From: Bacteroidota bacterium
GTDB taxonomy: Bacteria; Bacteroidota; Ignavibacteria; UBA10030; SZUA-254
DNA length: 22,197 bases
Assembly: GCA_004322375.1 (NCBI GenBank)
Contig: SCUC01000688.1
Coordinates: 1-22,197 of the forward strand
Direction of reading: 5' to 3'
Numbering within the stretch: the first letter of the stretch is position 1; each line of letters opens with the position of its first letter. The notes beneath the pieces are model-generated. The model was not told the origin of the DNA. It saw only the letters and a program-made list of their open reading frames with translations, and ran no database searches. Positions 14,528 through 21,568 of the stretch are shown piece by piece. The position numbers and the translations under genes were made by a program.

Positions 14528-14812
14528 TCAATTCTCCGAAATAGTGTATGGAATGTGCAGCATCGGTGTTTGCTGCGGTGCATAATTTCGTTCAAGCTCT
14601 ACGGAGCGGTTCACAAGCTCCGTCCGCGTTTCCTCGATGTCCCGGATGAGCGCGAGCAGCTCGGTTTCATCATCCGGAGTTCCCTTCGGCTTCCGCTCGT
14701 AATACAATTTCAATTCATCCAGAGCTTCGATAATTGTCGAAGCCTCCGGGAACAGCATTCTCGCCGTCATCACGATGGCGATTTGAACTTTATATTTCTC
14801 AGTTATTGGCAT
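14528..14812 (-). CDS. Small helical protein between GemA and Gam
   Basis: 94 residues with a long charged helix (EALDELKLYYERK; LLALIRDIEETRTELVNRSV) that could form a coiled coil. ATG 14812 is preceded by AGGAA at good distance. One base separates its stop from the gam start. No family recognised; probably co-translated with gam. Confidence 0.6.
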   Translation of the reverse strand: MPITEKYKVQIAIVMTARMLFPEASTIIEALDELKLYYERKPKGTPDDETELLALIRDIEETRTELVNRSVELERNYAPQQTPMLHIPYTISEN

Positions 14813-14824
14813 AGATAGTTCCTG

Positions 14825-15373
14825 TTAAAATGGTAAATCCTCGTATCGCTTCTCACCGGAGTTTATCCCGTCATCATTTTTCAAGACAGGACACCCCTGC
14901 TGCTCCGCGCCCGCGCTCCCCCGCTGCTGTCGAACGTGCCGTTCATACTCGCTTCTCTCCGCCTCCGTCATCCTGATTCTTCCCTTCTTGAGATAGCTGT
15001 CAATCACAGCGACCATCCCCCGGATGAGCTTGGAGAGTTCCACAGCATCGCACTGCCTTGTATTTTTTTTGCCGGTTACCTGAAGACAAAACTCCGCCGT
15101 CCGGCGCCAGTCCCATCCTAAAATTTCCATCAGGCGCGGTATCATCTTGTGCTGCCGTTCGTTCCCGTTGGACAACATGGCATGTTGTCCTACAGGTCTC
15201 ATCTGTCTCAAATGCAGCATCACGAGGTTCGCATGCTCGTCATCGCATCGCGTGATGTGACCTTCCGACTTCTGATAGACATTATAGACGATAAGCCGGT
15301 ACTCCTCTTCCGTCAGTCCAAGCGTCCCGTGCGCCAGCGCGCGAATATTATGGTTGAGTTCTTTCCGCGTCAT
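14825..15373 (-). CDS. gemA: GemA/gp16-like protein (DUF1018) with SSB-like C-terminal tip
   Basis: 182 residues. The DUF1018 core runs from about 5 to 125: LNHNIRALAHGTLGLTEEEY, YRLIVYNVYQKSEGHI, MIPRLMEILGWDW, then the LSKLIRGMVAVIDSYLKK helix. In Mu, GemA is an early protein that modulates host gene expression and DNA supercoiling. Two oddities. Residues about 56-68 (RPVGQHAMLSNGN) are encoded by a 21-base palindrome. The C terminus is a flexible linker ending EDLPF, like the acidic Asp-Asp-Ile/Leu-Pro-Phe tip of single-strand DNA-binding proteins, which docks repair and replication enzymes. ATG 15373 lies inside the 3' end of the upstream membrane-protein gene. Family call sure; tail function inferred. 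Confidence 0.82.
   Translation of the reverse strand: MTRKELNHNIRALAHGTLGLTEEEYRLIVYNVYQKSEGHITRCDDEHANLVMLHLRQMRPVGQHAMLSNGNERQHKMIPRLMEILGWDWRRTAEFCLQVTGKKNTRQCDAVELSKLIRGMVAVIDSYLKKGRIRMTEAERSEYERHVRQQRGSAGAEQQGCPVLKNDDGINSGEKRYEDLPF
15170..15190. repeat. GGACAACATG palindrome inside gemA
   Basis: Perfect inverted repeat GGACAACATG-G-CATGTTGTCC, 21 bases, translated in frame as part of a variable loop of GemA. Either an inserted repeat or a DNA-binding site. Confidence 0.6.
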
Positions 15374-15584
15374 ATTCTTGAATAATTTTTAGCAGCTTGG
15401 CTTTTATTGATTCCACTGCTGCCCTGCATAGGTTGTATGTTCTATCTGCTAAGCGTTCTAATCTCGCAAAGAGAAATTTGAGCAGTCCAAACAAAATTTC
15501 TAAGCACACCATAATGCAACCAATTGCAACCAGCGTCCATGCTATAATGACTATGAACAAAGCTATGAGTCTTACTTTTTTCAT
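15348..15584 (-). CDS. Small membrane protein upstream of GemA
   Basis: 78 residues from ATG 15584, whose A is also the last base of the preceding TAA (TAATG), with GAGGAG just before. A hydrophobic segment (about 4-40: VRLIALFIVIIAWTLVAIG; IMVCLEILFGLLKFLF) makes one long or two short transmembrane helices, followed by an amphipathic basic helix. Overlaps gemA by 26 bases. Could be a holin-like or superinfection-exclusion protein, but nothing confirms this. Confidence 0.6.
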   Translation of the reverse strand: MKKVRLIALFIVIIAWTLVAIGCIMVCLEILFGLLKFLFARLERLADRTYNLCRAAVESIKAKLLKIIQEYDAERTQP

Positions 15585-15958
15585 TAGAATAACTCCTCGC
15601 AATATCTGAACCCCTGAAATCCCTTCATTTCAATTCGCTCCGGCGCTTTAATAACAGGAGCGCTAAGTAGCATCCACGCGCCGCCGTAAATCGTTCTGCC
15701 GTCTCTAAACGTTTTCGCCTGCGCTTCTTCAAATGCGGCGATGTTCGCCCTGTATCGAATTTCGCCATCCCACAGAGCATAGCAATACGCGACATCCAGC
15801 TTCGGTTTGTTCGGCAATGCATGATTCCAGAACGAATTTGAAAATCTGTTAGGATAGGTTACAAACTGCCTGATAAAATTATCGTACCCGATTTGCTTGT
15901 AAATCATGTCGTGCGAAAACGTCACGATAATTCCCACATAATGCTTATCGCTTCGCAT
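15584..15958 (-). CDS. Unknown phage protein
   Basis: 124 residues from ATG 15958 (TGATG overlap with the preceding stop); a longer frame start at 16000 is rejected. Sequence such as YVGIIVTFSHDMIYKQIGY, then FWNHALPNKPKLDVAYCYAL and YGGAWMLLSAPVI suggests a globular alpha/beta protein rich in aromatics. No family recognised. Tightly embedded in the early operon. Confidence 0.6.
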   Translation of the reverse strand: MRSDKHYVGIIVTFSHDMIYKQIGYDNFIRQFVTYPNRFSNSFWNHALPNKPKLDVAYCYALWDGEIRYRANIAAFEEAQAKTFRDGRTIYGGAWMLLSAPVIKAPERIEMKGFQGFRYCEELF

Positions 15959-16260
15959 CAGACTTCCCCCCACATCTTCAACTCGAATATCTCCTCCCAC
16001 AAATGCGCGCTCCGCTCGCCAGAGTTGAAGCGCAGCAGCAGAGGCTTCACGTCCTGCATAAAGTACGTTACCCCAAGGCTCCCTTGATGGAGATAATTAT
16101 CCCGTATCTCCTGCAAATGTTTCTCAGCTTGTTCCCAATCCCGTATCATCACGTCATGATGCGATGAATGTTCAGCCGGTTCACCGCACGCGGCGCAGGC
16201 AGAGCCTGAGCCGGCAAAAAAAGAGTGTTTGTGATAGTTCAAAGTATTTACTATTGGCAC
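15958..16260 (-). CDS. Small Cys/His protein downstream of B
   Basis: 100 residues. A Cys/His cluster (SACAACGEPAEHSSHHD, about 20-36) could bind zinc, and the rest is helical (WEQAEKHLQEIRDNYLHQ). It follows B by 12 bases and overlaps the next ATG. No family recognised. Confidence 0.6.
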   Translation of the reverse strand: MPIVNTLNYHKHSFFAGSGSACAACGEPAEHSSHHDVMIRDWEQAEKHLQEIRDNYLHQGSLGVTYFMQDVKPLLLRFNSGERSAHLWEEIFELKMWGEV

Positions 16261-16272
16261 GATTATTTTCTC

Positions 16273-17214
16273 CTAATCAATTAAAAGACACATTCCCTCG
16301 TCCACGCACTCGCCGTCTATCTTTTTCTTCCGGGCGACCACCATCGCATCGAGCGAGCGGCTCATCACCTTCACAAGCGTCCGGAGTCCGAAGTGATTCA
16401 TAGACCAATCATAAATTCTCTTGAGCTCGGATTCCTTCAATTCCACGGGCCACATCTTCATAATCTTTTTCGCTTCGTCAAATGAAATTCCTCCCATGCG
16501 GAAGCGGATTCCTACCCGGCTGTTGAGATAGCCCAGCTCGGGATGCTGCAAGAGCGTCTTTAATTTCTCCGTCCCGACAAGCGCGACCCCGCAGCGTTCC
16601 TCCGCTTCGCTGCCGTGAATGTCCTTCAGGATTGCGAGCGTCCGGATTTGAAGATTGTCCGCCTCGTCAATGATGAGCAGGCGCGGCGTTCGCTGGAGCG
16701 AACGGATGATGGCGTGAAGCTGCTCATCCTTTCCGCCGCTCAAGCTGCCGGTGATGTTCATTGCCTCGGCGAGATGCTTGATGAGAGACGAAGGAGAGGT
16801 TGTTGACGTGAGCTCGAGATAGACGGCGTACTCGTGCAGCGCGGCGTAATGCGTTGCCGCCTTCGACTTGCCGCTCCCGAACGGCGCAATGTTGACGCTG
16901 ATTTCAAACCGCTTCCAGGTCAGTTCTAAAATCCCCTGCAGCGATTGCAAATCCTTTGTCTCAACTACGGCGTTCTTGGCAAGCCAGGAACGATAAAACT
17001 TTGTGATGGCGTTGCCCAGCTTGAGCGTGTCGCCTTCATACTCATCGTTCAGAAATTGTGAGATGGTTGGCGCGGCATATGCTGTTACCTTCGCGATGTC
17101 CCGGAGCGTGATAATACCTTCTTTGAGAAGGTTCTTGACCTTGACTTTTATCTCCTCCGGGTTGTCCCGCGTCAGGTCAGCCTGCTCGATGAGTGAAAGA
17201 TTTGATGCTGCCAT
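16273..17214 (-). CDS. B: MuB-like AAA ATPase, transposition target selector
   Basis: 313 residues, as in Mu B (312). B polymerises on DNA with ATP, chooses targets and stimulates the transposase. N-terminal helix-turn-helix at about 25-65 (ITLRDIAKVTAYAAPTISQF), Walker A APFGSGKS at 110-117, Walker B LLIIDEAD at 179-186, and a sensor-like ALVGTEKL strand further on. The helical lid and basic C terminus (VARKKKIDG) follow. ATG 17214 shares its A with the stop of the preceding small gene (TAATG), so translation is coupled. All catalytic motifs are intact, so it should be active. Confidence 0.92.
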   Translation of the reverse strand: MAASNLSLIEQADLTRDNPEEIKVKVKNLLKEGIITLRDIAKVTAYAAPTISQFLNDEYEGDTLKLGNAITKFYRSWLAKNAVVETKDLQSLQGILELTWKRFEISVNIAPFGSGKSKAATHYAALHEYAVYLELTSTTSPSSLIKHLAEAMNITGSLSGGKDEQLHAIIRSLQRTPRLLIIDEADNLQIRTLAILKDIHGSEAEERCGVALVGTEKLKTLLQHPELGYLNSRVGIRFRMGGISFDEAKKIMKMWPVELKESELKRIYDWSMNHFGLRTLVKVMSRSLDAMVVARKKKIDGECVDEGMCLLID

Positions 17215-17510
17215 TATTCTTTCACCTCCTCTTGCTTAATCGGGATTGTGCCGCCGTTGCGGATATGCTCGCGCATCGTGGAAGGAGTAGCGTTGTGCCG
17301 CTTCGCTGCAATTGGTAGGACGCGTTTCTGCTGCTCGCGGGTGACGCGGTTCCAGTCCATAAAGTAGCAGGCTGCCCGTTCGCTCTCATCGCCATTGATG
17401 AGCGTTACGACCGTAGTCGCCAGCAGCGTTACTGGCGCTATGCCGCCCGGAAATAAGTTGTAGTAGGGTGAATCCTTTTTCAGCTTCACCGTGTAATCCC
17501 TCATCGCCAT
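17214..17510 (-). CDS. Small protein between transposase A and B
   Basis: 98 residues. The middle (ESERAACYFMDWNRVTREQQ, then KRVLPIAAKRHNATPSTMRE) reads like a helix-turn-helix that might bind DNA, and the C terminus (IPIKQEEVKE) is charged. In Mu itself A and B are adjacent, so this is an addition of this lineage. Fourteen bases downstream of A and fused by TAATG to B. It may modulate A-B interaction; this is inference from position only. Confidence 0.65.
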   Translation of the reverse strand: MAMRDYTVKLKKDSPYYNLFPGGIAPVTLLATTVVTLINGDESERAACYFMDWNRVTREQQKRVLPIAAKRHNATPSTMREHIRNGGTIPIKQEEVKE

Positions 17511-17524
17511 GTTGTTTCCTTTCC

Positions 17525-19531
17525 TTAAAAGTTTTCTGAAATTACGTTATAATTCACAGCCATTTTGTGCTTTCGCTTTTTCACAGCCCTCTCGACCTCA
17601 ACCAGTTTCTTCGCTTTGTCCAGCTCCTCCTGATGCCGGATTGCATGCTGCTCCAATCCGGTGAGGAATGTAACTGTCGGAGCGTTCTTCTTTAGCAACG
17701 CCTCCGGTACTGCTTCCGTATCGAAGAGCTCCGCTTCGAGCAGGAGCCGCTTCGCTTCGCTGGTTGAGTAAGGGGCGCGAATTGTTTGCAATTCTTCTAT
17801 CATCGTTTTTTCGCCCCGCTTTCGGTCCTGCAGTATTTGCAGCCAGCCCCGCTCCGTCTTACCGATTAATTCTTTGTTGCACGCTACCGCCGCGTATTCG
17901 CCGTTGACATAAATCGAGATGAACCCCACGTCATTCGGATCGTAATAAATGTCTGCCTTCTTCCCGTTAAATGGCATCAGCGCATCGCTGTAATACTCGT
18001 TGCCGAGAAGCGTAACCTGGCATCTGCGCACAACGCGGTTCGATACTTTCACCATGAGGAAGTCCAGCACGCGCTGGTCAATCGTGCGCTGCTGCGTCTG
18101 GTTGGTGAGGTAGCATTGGAGCGGCGACTGGTTCTTCAATCCCTTCTTCACGCGGTTATTGTACGCGTCAACGGCGAGCGCGATGTACGCGTCAAACGTT
18201 TCCACCGGAAGAATCTCGCCGTCTTTGATTTCTTTCTTCAGCGAGTCCGGCTGGTTCTGATACCTGTTGCCTTTGTAGCCCGGGAGATTTTTCACCATAG
18301 TCTGAAAAACTCCGAACCATCGCTCCATTTGCGCCTTCGATTGCCCGTGATACGGCGCGACGTAATGCAGCTTCGTAATCCTGTTAATGGACTTGCGCGC
18401 ATCATCGTTAAAATCAATCTTCCCGAAGACACGCTGCGTGTAGTTGCTTCTGTAATCCTTTCCATTATCAATCATCACCGTCTCGCATACATTATTCATG
18501 GAGACAGGCTGATACTTTTCTCCGGTAAATGCTCGAAGCTGGGCTCCGAGTACTCCGTTCCGAAAAGCGAGCGAAATGGTTTGCGAGTTCGGCTGCCAGG
18601 ATAAATGATAACCGACCAGCAATCCCGTGCGAATATCAATGAAGGCTGAAATCCATCGCCTGTCCGGCTTCCCTTCCTCGTTGATGACGACAAAATCAAG
18701 CTCGGTGTGGTCGCCAATCCATAATTCTCCGGGGCGGTACTGCGTTACATCCCGCGTCACGAACGCCTCCTGCTCCGCCTGCCAGTCGTGCTTGCGCGGC
18801 GCTCGCCCGTACCGAACTGCAACCCTTTCTTTTTTCCAGTTTCCCAAAAATCTTCGCACCGTTCCGACCTTGGGCAGCTCGTCAAGCGTTGCCGGCGTTC
18901 CGTCCAGCCCGACGACCTGCTTCTTGATGCAGCGTTCCTTCAGCGTCCGCCAGCAACTCATGGCGTTAGAGTGAGGGTTGGAATACAGGGCTTTCAAATG
19001 CGCTTCAATCGTTATTACCTCACCCGTTCCCGGGACAATGACAAACAAATCCTTGCCGCTTCTGAGCGTCGCTTTATCGCTTCGCTCCCCGCGGGTGACG
19101 ATATATTCGAGAGCCTGCCGGACATTCGATAATCCACTAATCGCGCCTGCGAGGAAGGAGAAACCCGGCAGGTTGTAAAGCCGGCGAAACTCTCGTTTAT
19201 AGTTCCGTTGCGTACTAACAGTAATCCCGAATTGCGCCTGAACGTCGTGTTCAGCAGCCGTGATGTTTTCGGATGCGGTAATTGAAACCATCATTCCGTC
19301 AACTTTTCTAATAACTTCCTCCGTAATTTTCGATTGCGGCACGGAGGGGATTTGAATGCCCTCACCCTTGCCCTCTCCCAACGGGAGAGGGGATTGGGGT
19401 GAGGGGGAAATCCAAACCTGCGTGCCTTCCTCCGTTGGCTGCGATTGCAGCTTGCCCTTTCGTATCAGCTTGTAAATCTGGCTCTTGTTTACGCGCTTCA
19501 ATGCTGCCGCTTGCTCGATGCTATACCACAT
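17525..19531 (-). CDS. A: MuA-like DDE transposase
   Basis: 668 residues (Mu A 663). N-terminal winged helix (about 1-41: YSIEQAAALKRVNKSQIYKL) for DNA binding; then an end-binding helical region (about 65-125, 135-240); the catalytic RNase H-like core with D274 (WIGDHTELD), D355 (VMIDNGKDY) and E403 (HGQSKAQMERWFG); a beta-barrel (about 480-575); and a basic C terminus (VKKRKHKM) that should contact B. All three acidic residues are present. Residues about 42-58 (SPSPQSPLPLGEGKGEG) are encoded by a nested palindrome (19359-19405), forming an inserted linker right after the first HTH. ATG 19531 has a strong GGAGGAGG site. It carries out integration and replicative transposition of the phage. 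Confidence 0.95.
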   Translation of the reverse strand: MWYSIEQAAALKRVNKSQIYKLIRKGKLQSQPTEEGTQVWISPSPQSPLPLGEGKGEGIQIPSVPQSKITEEVIRKVDGMMVSITASENITAAEHDVQAQFGITVSTQRNYKREFRRLYNLPGFSFLAGAISGLSNVRQALEYIVTRGERSDKATLRSGKDLFVIVPGTGEVITIEAHLKALYSNPHSNAMSCWRTLKERCIKKQVVGLDGTPATLDELPKVGTVRRFLGNWKKERVAVRYGRAPRKHDWQAEQEAFVTRDVTQYRPGELWIGDHTELDFVVINEEGKPDRRWISAFIDIRTGLLVGYHLSWQPNSQTISLAFRNGVLGAQLRAFTGEKYQPVSMNNVCETVMIDNGKDYRSNYTQRVFGKIDFNDDARKSINRITKLHYVAPYHGQSKAQMERWFGVFQTMVKNLPGYKGNRYQNQPDSLKKEIKDGEILPVETFDAYIALAVDAYNNRVKKGLKNQSPLQCYLTNQTQQRTIDQRVLDFLMVKVSNRVVRRCQVTLLGNEYYSDALMPFNGKKADIYYDPNDVGFISIYVNGEYAAVACNKELIGKTERGWLQILQDRKRGEKTMIEELQTIRAPYSTSEAKRLLLEAELFDTEAVPEALLKKNAPTVTFLTGLEQHAIRHQEELDKAKKLVEVERAVKKRKHKMAVNYNVISENF
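19359..19405. repeat. Nested palindrome inserted in frame in the transposase gene
   Basis: Outer arms CCCTCACCC (19359-19367) and GGGTGAGGG (19397-19405) enclose CCCTCTCCC-AAC-GGGAGAGGG (19371-19391). All arms are perfect. Translated as a Pro/Gly-rich linker in the transposase. Confidence 0.8.
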
Positions 19532-19532
19532 G

Positions 19533-19871
19533 TTATCTGCCTCCTCCGAGTACGCGCATGGGCTGGCTGAAAATATTTAATTGCGTTGTCTTAGATTGAA
19601 GTTGTTTCAATTTCAGTTGTTCCTCGATAAATCTGAATAGGCGATAGTCATGTGTTGCGGACATGATGATGATTGCCTCCTCGACTCCGAGCTTCGCGGC
19701 GTTGCTGCCGGCAGGTCTGCTCTCGCACATCTTCCGGAGCGTGCTGGGATTCTTGTGTCCGATTTTCGCGGCAAGAAATGTGAACGCATCAAACGTAGAG
19801 TCGTCAAGCTCGATGCGCCGCTCGAGCTCAAAATTTTTGATTGTTGTGTACAGAAGTTCACTCAGTTTCAT
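19533..19871 (-). CDS. CII-like phage regulator
   Basis: 112 residues from ATG 19871. The run DDSTFDAFTFLAAKIGHKN, PSTLRKMCESRPAG, then EEAIIIMSATHDYRLFRFI matches the layout of the phage regulatory CII family: a helical domain with an HTH-like start and a conserved middle (kL..eE...I...T.D..l). It ends one base before the strong ribosome-binding site of A (the stop lies inside it), so its translation affects A. An earlier TTG at 19898 is possible. Likely controls early transcription; family assignment by pattern only. Confidence 0.6.
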   Translation of the reverse strand: MKLSELLYTTIKNFELERRIELDDSTFDAFTFLAAKIGHKNPSTLRKMCESRPAGSNAAKLGVEEAIIIMSATHDYRLFRFIEEQLKLKQLQSKTTQLNIFSQPMRVLGGGR

Positions 19872-19930
19872 GCAGCACCGTTGCGGAATTTTTCTCAACC
19901 GTTTGTGATTGACTCTTTGCGAATCGTTTT

Positions 19931-20200
19931 TTATTTTGTACGTGCAGCTTTGGACGGTTCACAAACATGAAGCTTTCCACAATGAGGACAATTAGCTTTC
20001 GGGCGCGGCTTAGGACGTTCAAGAATCTCCAGCTTGTAAAGCGCTTCTCTGATTGCCTTGCAGTTTCTTCTTCCGGCTTTCTTTAATCTGCCGTTGAGAA
20101 AGTCTGTTACGGACTGTTTTGAGACGTTCGCCATCGTTGCCAAGCCGGAAGGTGTAATTTGACGCTGGGAGAGCTTTTCGCGAATTTTGGTGTCTTGCAT
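19931..20200 (-). CDS. HTH and zinc-ribbon regulator (Ner-like role)
   Basis: 89 residues. N-terminal XRE-type helix-turn-helix (about 1-55: LSQRQITPSGLATMANVSKQ, SVTDFLNGRLKK) and a C-terminal zinc knuckle (CPHCGKLHVC, about 71-80). A GTACGCTT inverted repeat lies 13 bases upstream of its ATG, so it may regulate itself. AAGGA precedes the start. First gene of the transposition operon after the divergent region; its place is that of Ner in Mu, a repressor of early transcription. Confidence 0.7.
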   Translation of the reverse strand: MQDTKIREKLSQRQITPSGLATMANVSKQSVTDFLNGRLKKAGRRNCKAIREALYKLEILERPKPRPKANCPHCGKLHVCEPSKAARTK

Positions 20201-20212
20201 AAGGTGTCCTTA

Positions 20213-20229
20213 GTACGCTTTAAGCGTAC
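20213..20229. promoter_or_regulatory. Perfect 17-base operator upstream of the HTH gene
   Basis: GTACGCTT-T-AAGCGTAC, immediately upstream of the 20200 start within the divergent region 20201-20363. Position and symmetry fit a dimeric HTH protein, most likely the 19931-20200 product. Confidence 0.6.
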
Positions 20230-20302
20230 CGTGTTTTAGGCTTACTGGTTGGGGGAAAAATAGGTGGTTGAAAATAGCTTGAGATAATTTGTAAAGCACC
20301 TT

Positions 20303-20350
20303 CCGGTTGGCTACTTTTAAGGCTACGAAACGTATAATTTCACCAACCGA
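20303..20350 (+). promoter_or_regulatory. Divergent control region of the rightward gene
   Basis: Contains TATAAT (20333-20338) at a good distance before the gene at 20364. Also present are a direct repeat GGCTAC-N6-GGCTAC (20309-20326) and an inverted repeat CGGTTGG (20304-20310) / CCAACCG (20343-20349) around it. No good -35 is seen 16-18 bases upstream, so the promoter may need an activator binding the repeats. Confidence 0.45.
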
Positions 20351-20363
20351 AAGGAATGAAGAA

Positions 20364-20771
20364 ATGAAGATTAAAACGAAGGCGTCAAACGCTTTGAACG
20401 TTGTACGCGAATGGCAGTCTGAAATGTTTCCATCGGAGCGATGCAGGCTTCTCGAAGCGGAGCATCGAAGGCTCATCGAAGAGAAGATACTGGACGACCA
20501 GCGGAACACTTCCGAGAAGGCTGTGCTTTCCGCCATCGAAGAATTGTGCGCCGCAAAAACGGCGAAGGAATTGCCGGCGATCATAGCCCGTCAGCCGTTC
20601 CCCATTCAGGTGTTCCTTTTTGAGCGCTTCCATTATTTTCAGTCGGCGCTTGAGGAGTTGGGCGAGCGTGAGCTTGTTTACCCAGCGCCGCTTGGATTGT
20701 TCCTGCGAGAGGGATTGGTCGAAATGTGGAATCTCCGCAAGCAACGCGGCTGGTTTGATGAACGTCTATAA
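20364..20771 (+). CDS. Isolated rightward gene in the early control region
   Basis: 135 residues, unrecognised. Mostly helical and charged: SERCRLLEAEHRRLIEEKI, TSEKAVLSAIEELCAAKTAK, then LFERFHYFQSALEELGEREL and YPAPLGLFLREGLVEMWNLR. ATG 20364 has AAGGA ahead. It is the only rightward gene between the HTH gene and the Cro-like pair. Divergent promoter repeats lie before it and a TCCGCC/GGCGGA hairpin with a T tract after it, making a self-contained transcription unit. Long frames on the other strand here are shadows. Could be a lysogeny-expressed accessory (exclusion or defence) gene or a regulator; unproven. Confidence 0.65.
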   Translation: MKIKTKASNALNVVREWQSEMFPSERCRLLEAEHRRLIEEKILDDQRNTSEKAVLSAIEELCAAKTAKELPAIIARQPFPIQVFLFERFHYFQSALEELGERELVYPAPLGLFLREGLVEMWNLRKQRGWFDERL

Positions 20772-20815
20772 ATGCTTGAAGCCAGTGCATAATGAGTTTC
20801 CTTTTGTTAGTGGAT

Positions 20816-20845
20816 TCCGCCAGAGGCGGATAAATATTTTTTTAT
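20816..20845 (+). terminator. Rightward terminator made from a TCCGCC palindrome
   Basis: TCCGCC-AGA-GGCGGA (20816-20830) followed by taaatatttttttatt in the rightward direction. The repeat family element here doubles as an intrinsic terminator for the 20364-20771 gene. Confidence 0.65.
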
Positions 20846-20860
20846 TGCCCGCCCCGATAC

Positions 20861-20885
20861 CCCGTCACGCAGTAAGCGTGACGGG
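20861..20885. repeat. CCCGTCACGC palindrome
   Basis: Perfect hairpin CCCGTCACGC-AGTAA-GCGTGACGGG. No T run on either side. Lies in the convergent gap between 20771 and 20913 and is related to 9800 and 11829. Confidence 0.65.
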
Positions 20886-20912
20886 ACTGGAGCTGCTGTG
20901 GTGCGAACACTG

Positions 20913-21266
20913 TTATGATTGTCGTTTCGGCGGACGACCGCGCTTCTTCGTTGTTATTCCTGCGGCTTCAAGACGGCGCCGTTCTTTGTAGGCTCGATAC
21001 GCGTCGGATTGTTTCCACTCGTTATAGGCGTTCCTGTCTATAAACATGGGACCAGCTTCCATCAAATCTATATCTCCGTTATAGGCGTAATGAAATAATG
21101 AAGCAGAAAGATGCAAGCCTATTTTATTGGCAAGCGCCGCAGGATGTTCATTCAATTTTTTAGCCATCTCGATTATTTGTTCTTCGGCATATTGGATGAA
21201 TTCGGGAGATGGTGCAACGCTTAACAGCTCGTTGACGAACGCATTTTGAATTGAATAAAATTGCAT
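20913..21266 (-). CDS. Early protein with C-terminal AT-hook
   Basis: 117 residues. The first 70 are helical (SPEFIQYAEEQIIEMAKKLN; LANKIGLHLSASLFHYAYNG); the end is strongly basic and finishes TTKKRGRPPKRQS, a classic AT-hook core (RGRP) that binds the minor groove of AT-rich DNA. Second gene after the early promoter, four bases after the Cro-like gene. Could be a nucleoid-type regulator or help silence or bend the AT-rich switch. No family recognised. Confidence 0.65.
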   Translation of the reverse strand: MQFYSIQNAFVNELLSVAPSPEFIQYAEEQIIEMAKKLNEHPAALANKIGLHLSASLFHYAYNGDIDLMEAGPMFIDRNAYNEWKQSDAYRAYKERRRLEAAGITTKKRGRPPKRQS

Positions 21267-21270
21267 ACAA

Positions 21271-21471
21271 TTACGCTGCTTTCTTCACGGGCCGGTACTC
21301 CGCTACGTACGCGGCAATTTTTCCGAGCAGCGATTTTCTCCTGCCGGCGAGCGCGTGAGAGACGTAGGTGAAATCCACGCCGAAATGCGCGGCGAGGTCT
21401 CGCTGGGAGAGACCTTTATCGAGCATCTTTTTCCTGATGCTGATGAGGTTGATGCGCTTCTGGTTTGCCAT
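21271..21471 (-). CDS. Cro/Ner-like HTH regulator
   Basis: 66 residues, essentially one XRE helix-turn-helix (about 10-50: KKMLDKGLSQRDLAAHFGVD, FTYVSHALAGRRKSLLGKI). First gene under the leftward early promoter, divergent from the repressor, so it takes the position of Cro or Ner, which turn down the repressor and early promoters. AAGGA precedes ATG 21471; the mRNA leader would be about 45 bases. Confidence 0.78.
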   Translation of the reverse strand: MANQKRINLISIRKKMLDKGLSQRDLAAHFGVDFTYVSHALAGRRKSLLGKIAAYVAEYRPVKKAA

Positions 21472-21523
21472 TTGGTTTAATCCTTGCTTTTAATTAGAAT
21501 TGAGACAATTGGTTGACGGGTAC

Positions 21524-21552
21524 AAGATAATGCTTTTTGCATTATTTGTCAA
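21524..21552 (-). promoter_or_regulatory. Leftward early promoter (sigma70-like)
   Basis: On the minus strand a consensus TTGACA (21552-21547), an exact 17-base spacer and TATCTT (21529-21524). It points into the Cro-like gene and, beyond, the transposition genes. The spacer is almost wholly operator O1, so bound repressor would exclude RNA polymerase. Confidence 0.75.
21527..21545. promoter_or_regulatory. Operator O1 in the early promoter spacer
   Basis: Perfect inverted repeat ATAATGC-TTTTT-GCATTAT, 19 bases, lying between the -35 and -10 of the leftward promoter. Matches O2 (21569-21587) 42 bases away, about four helical turns. Confidence 0.7.
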
Positions 21553-21568
21553 GTGTTTTTAAAATAAA

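Noticed and set aside
13985..14818. 277-codon rightward open frame
   Set aside because: Antiparallel shadow of gam and its neighbour; Ser/Phe/Leu-rich composition typical of a complement frame.
20210..20584. 124-codon leftward open frame opposite the rightward gene
   Set aside because: It covers the operator and divergent promoter region, has Ser/Phe-rich shadow composition, and the plus-strand gene there has a proper ribosome-binding site and better protein sense.
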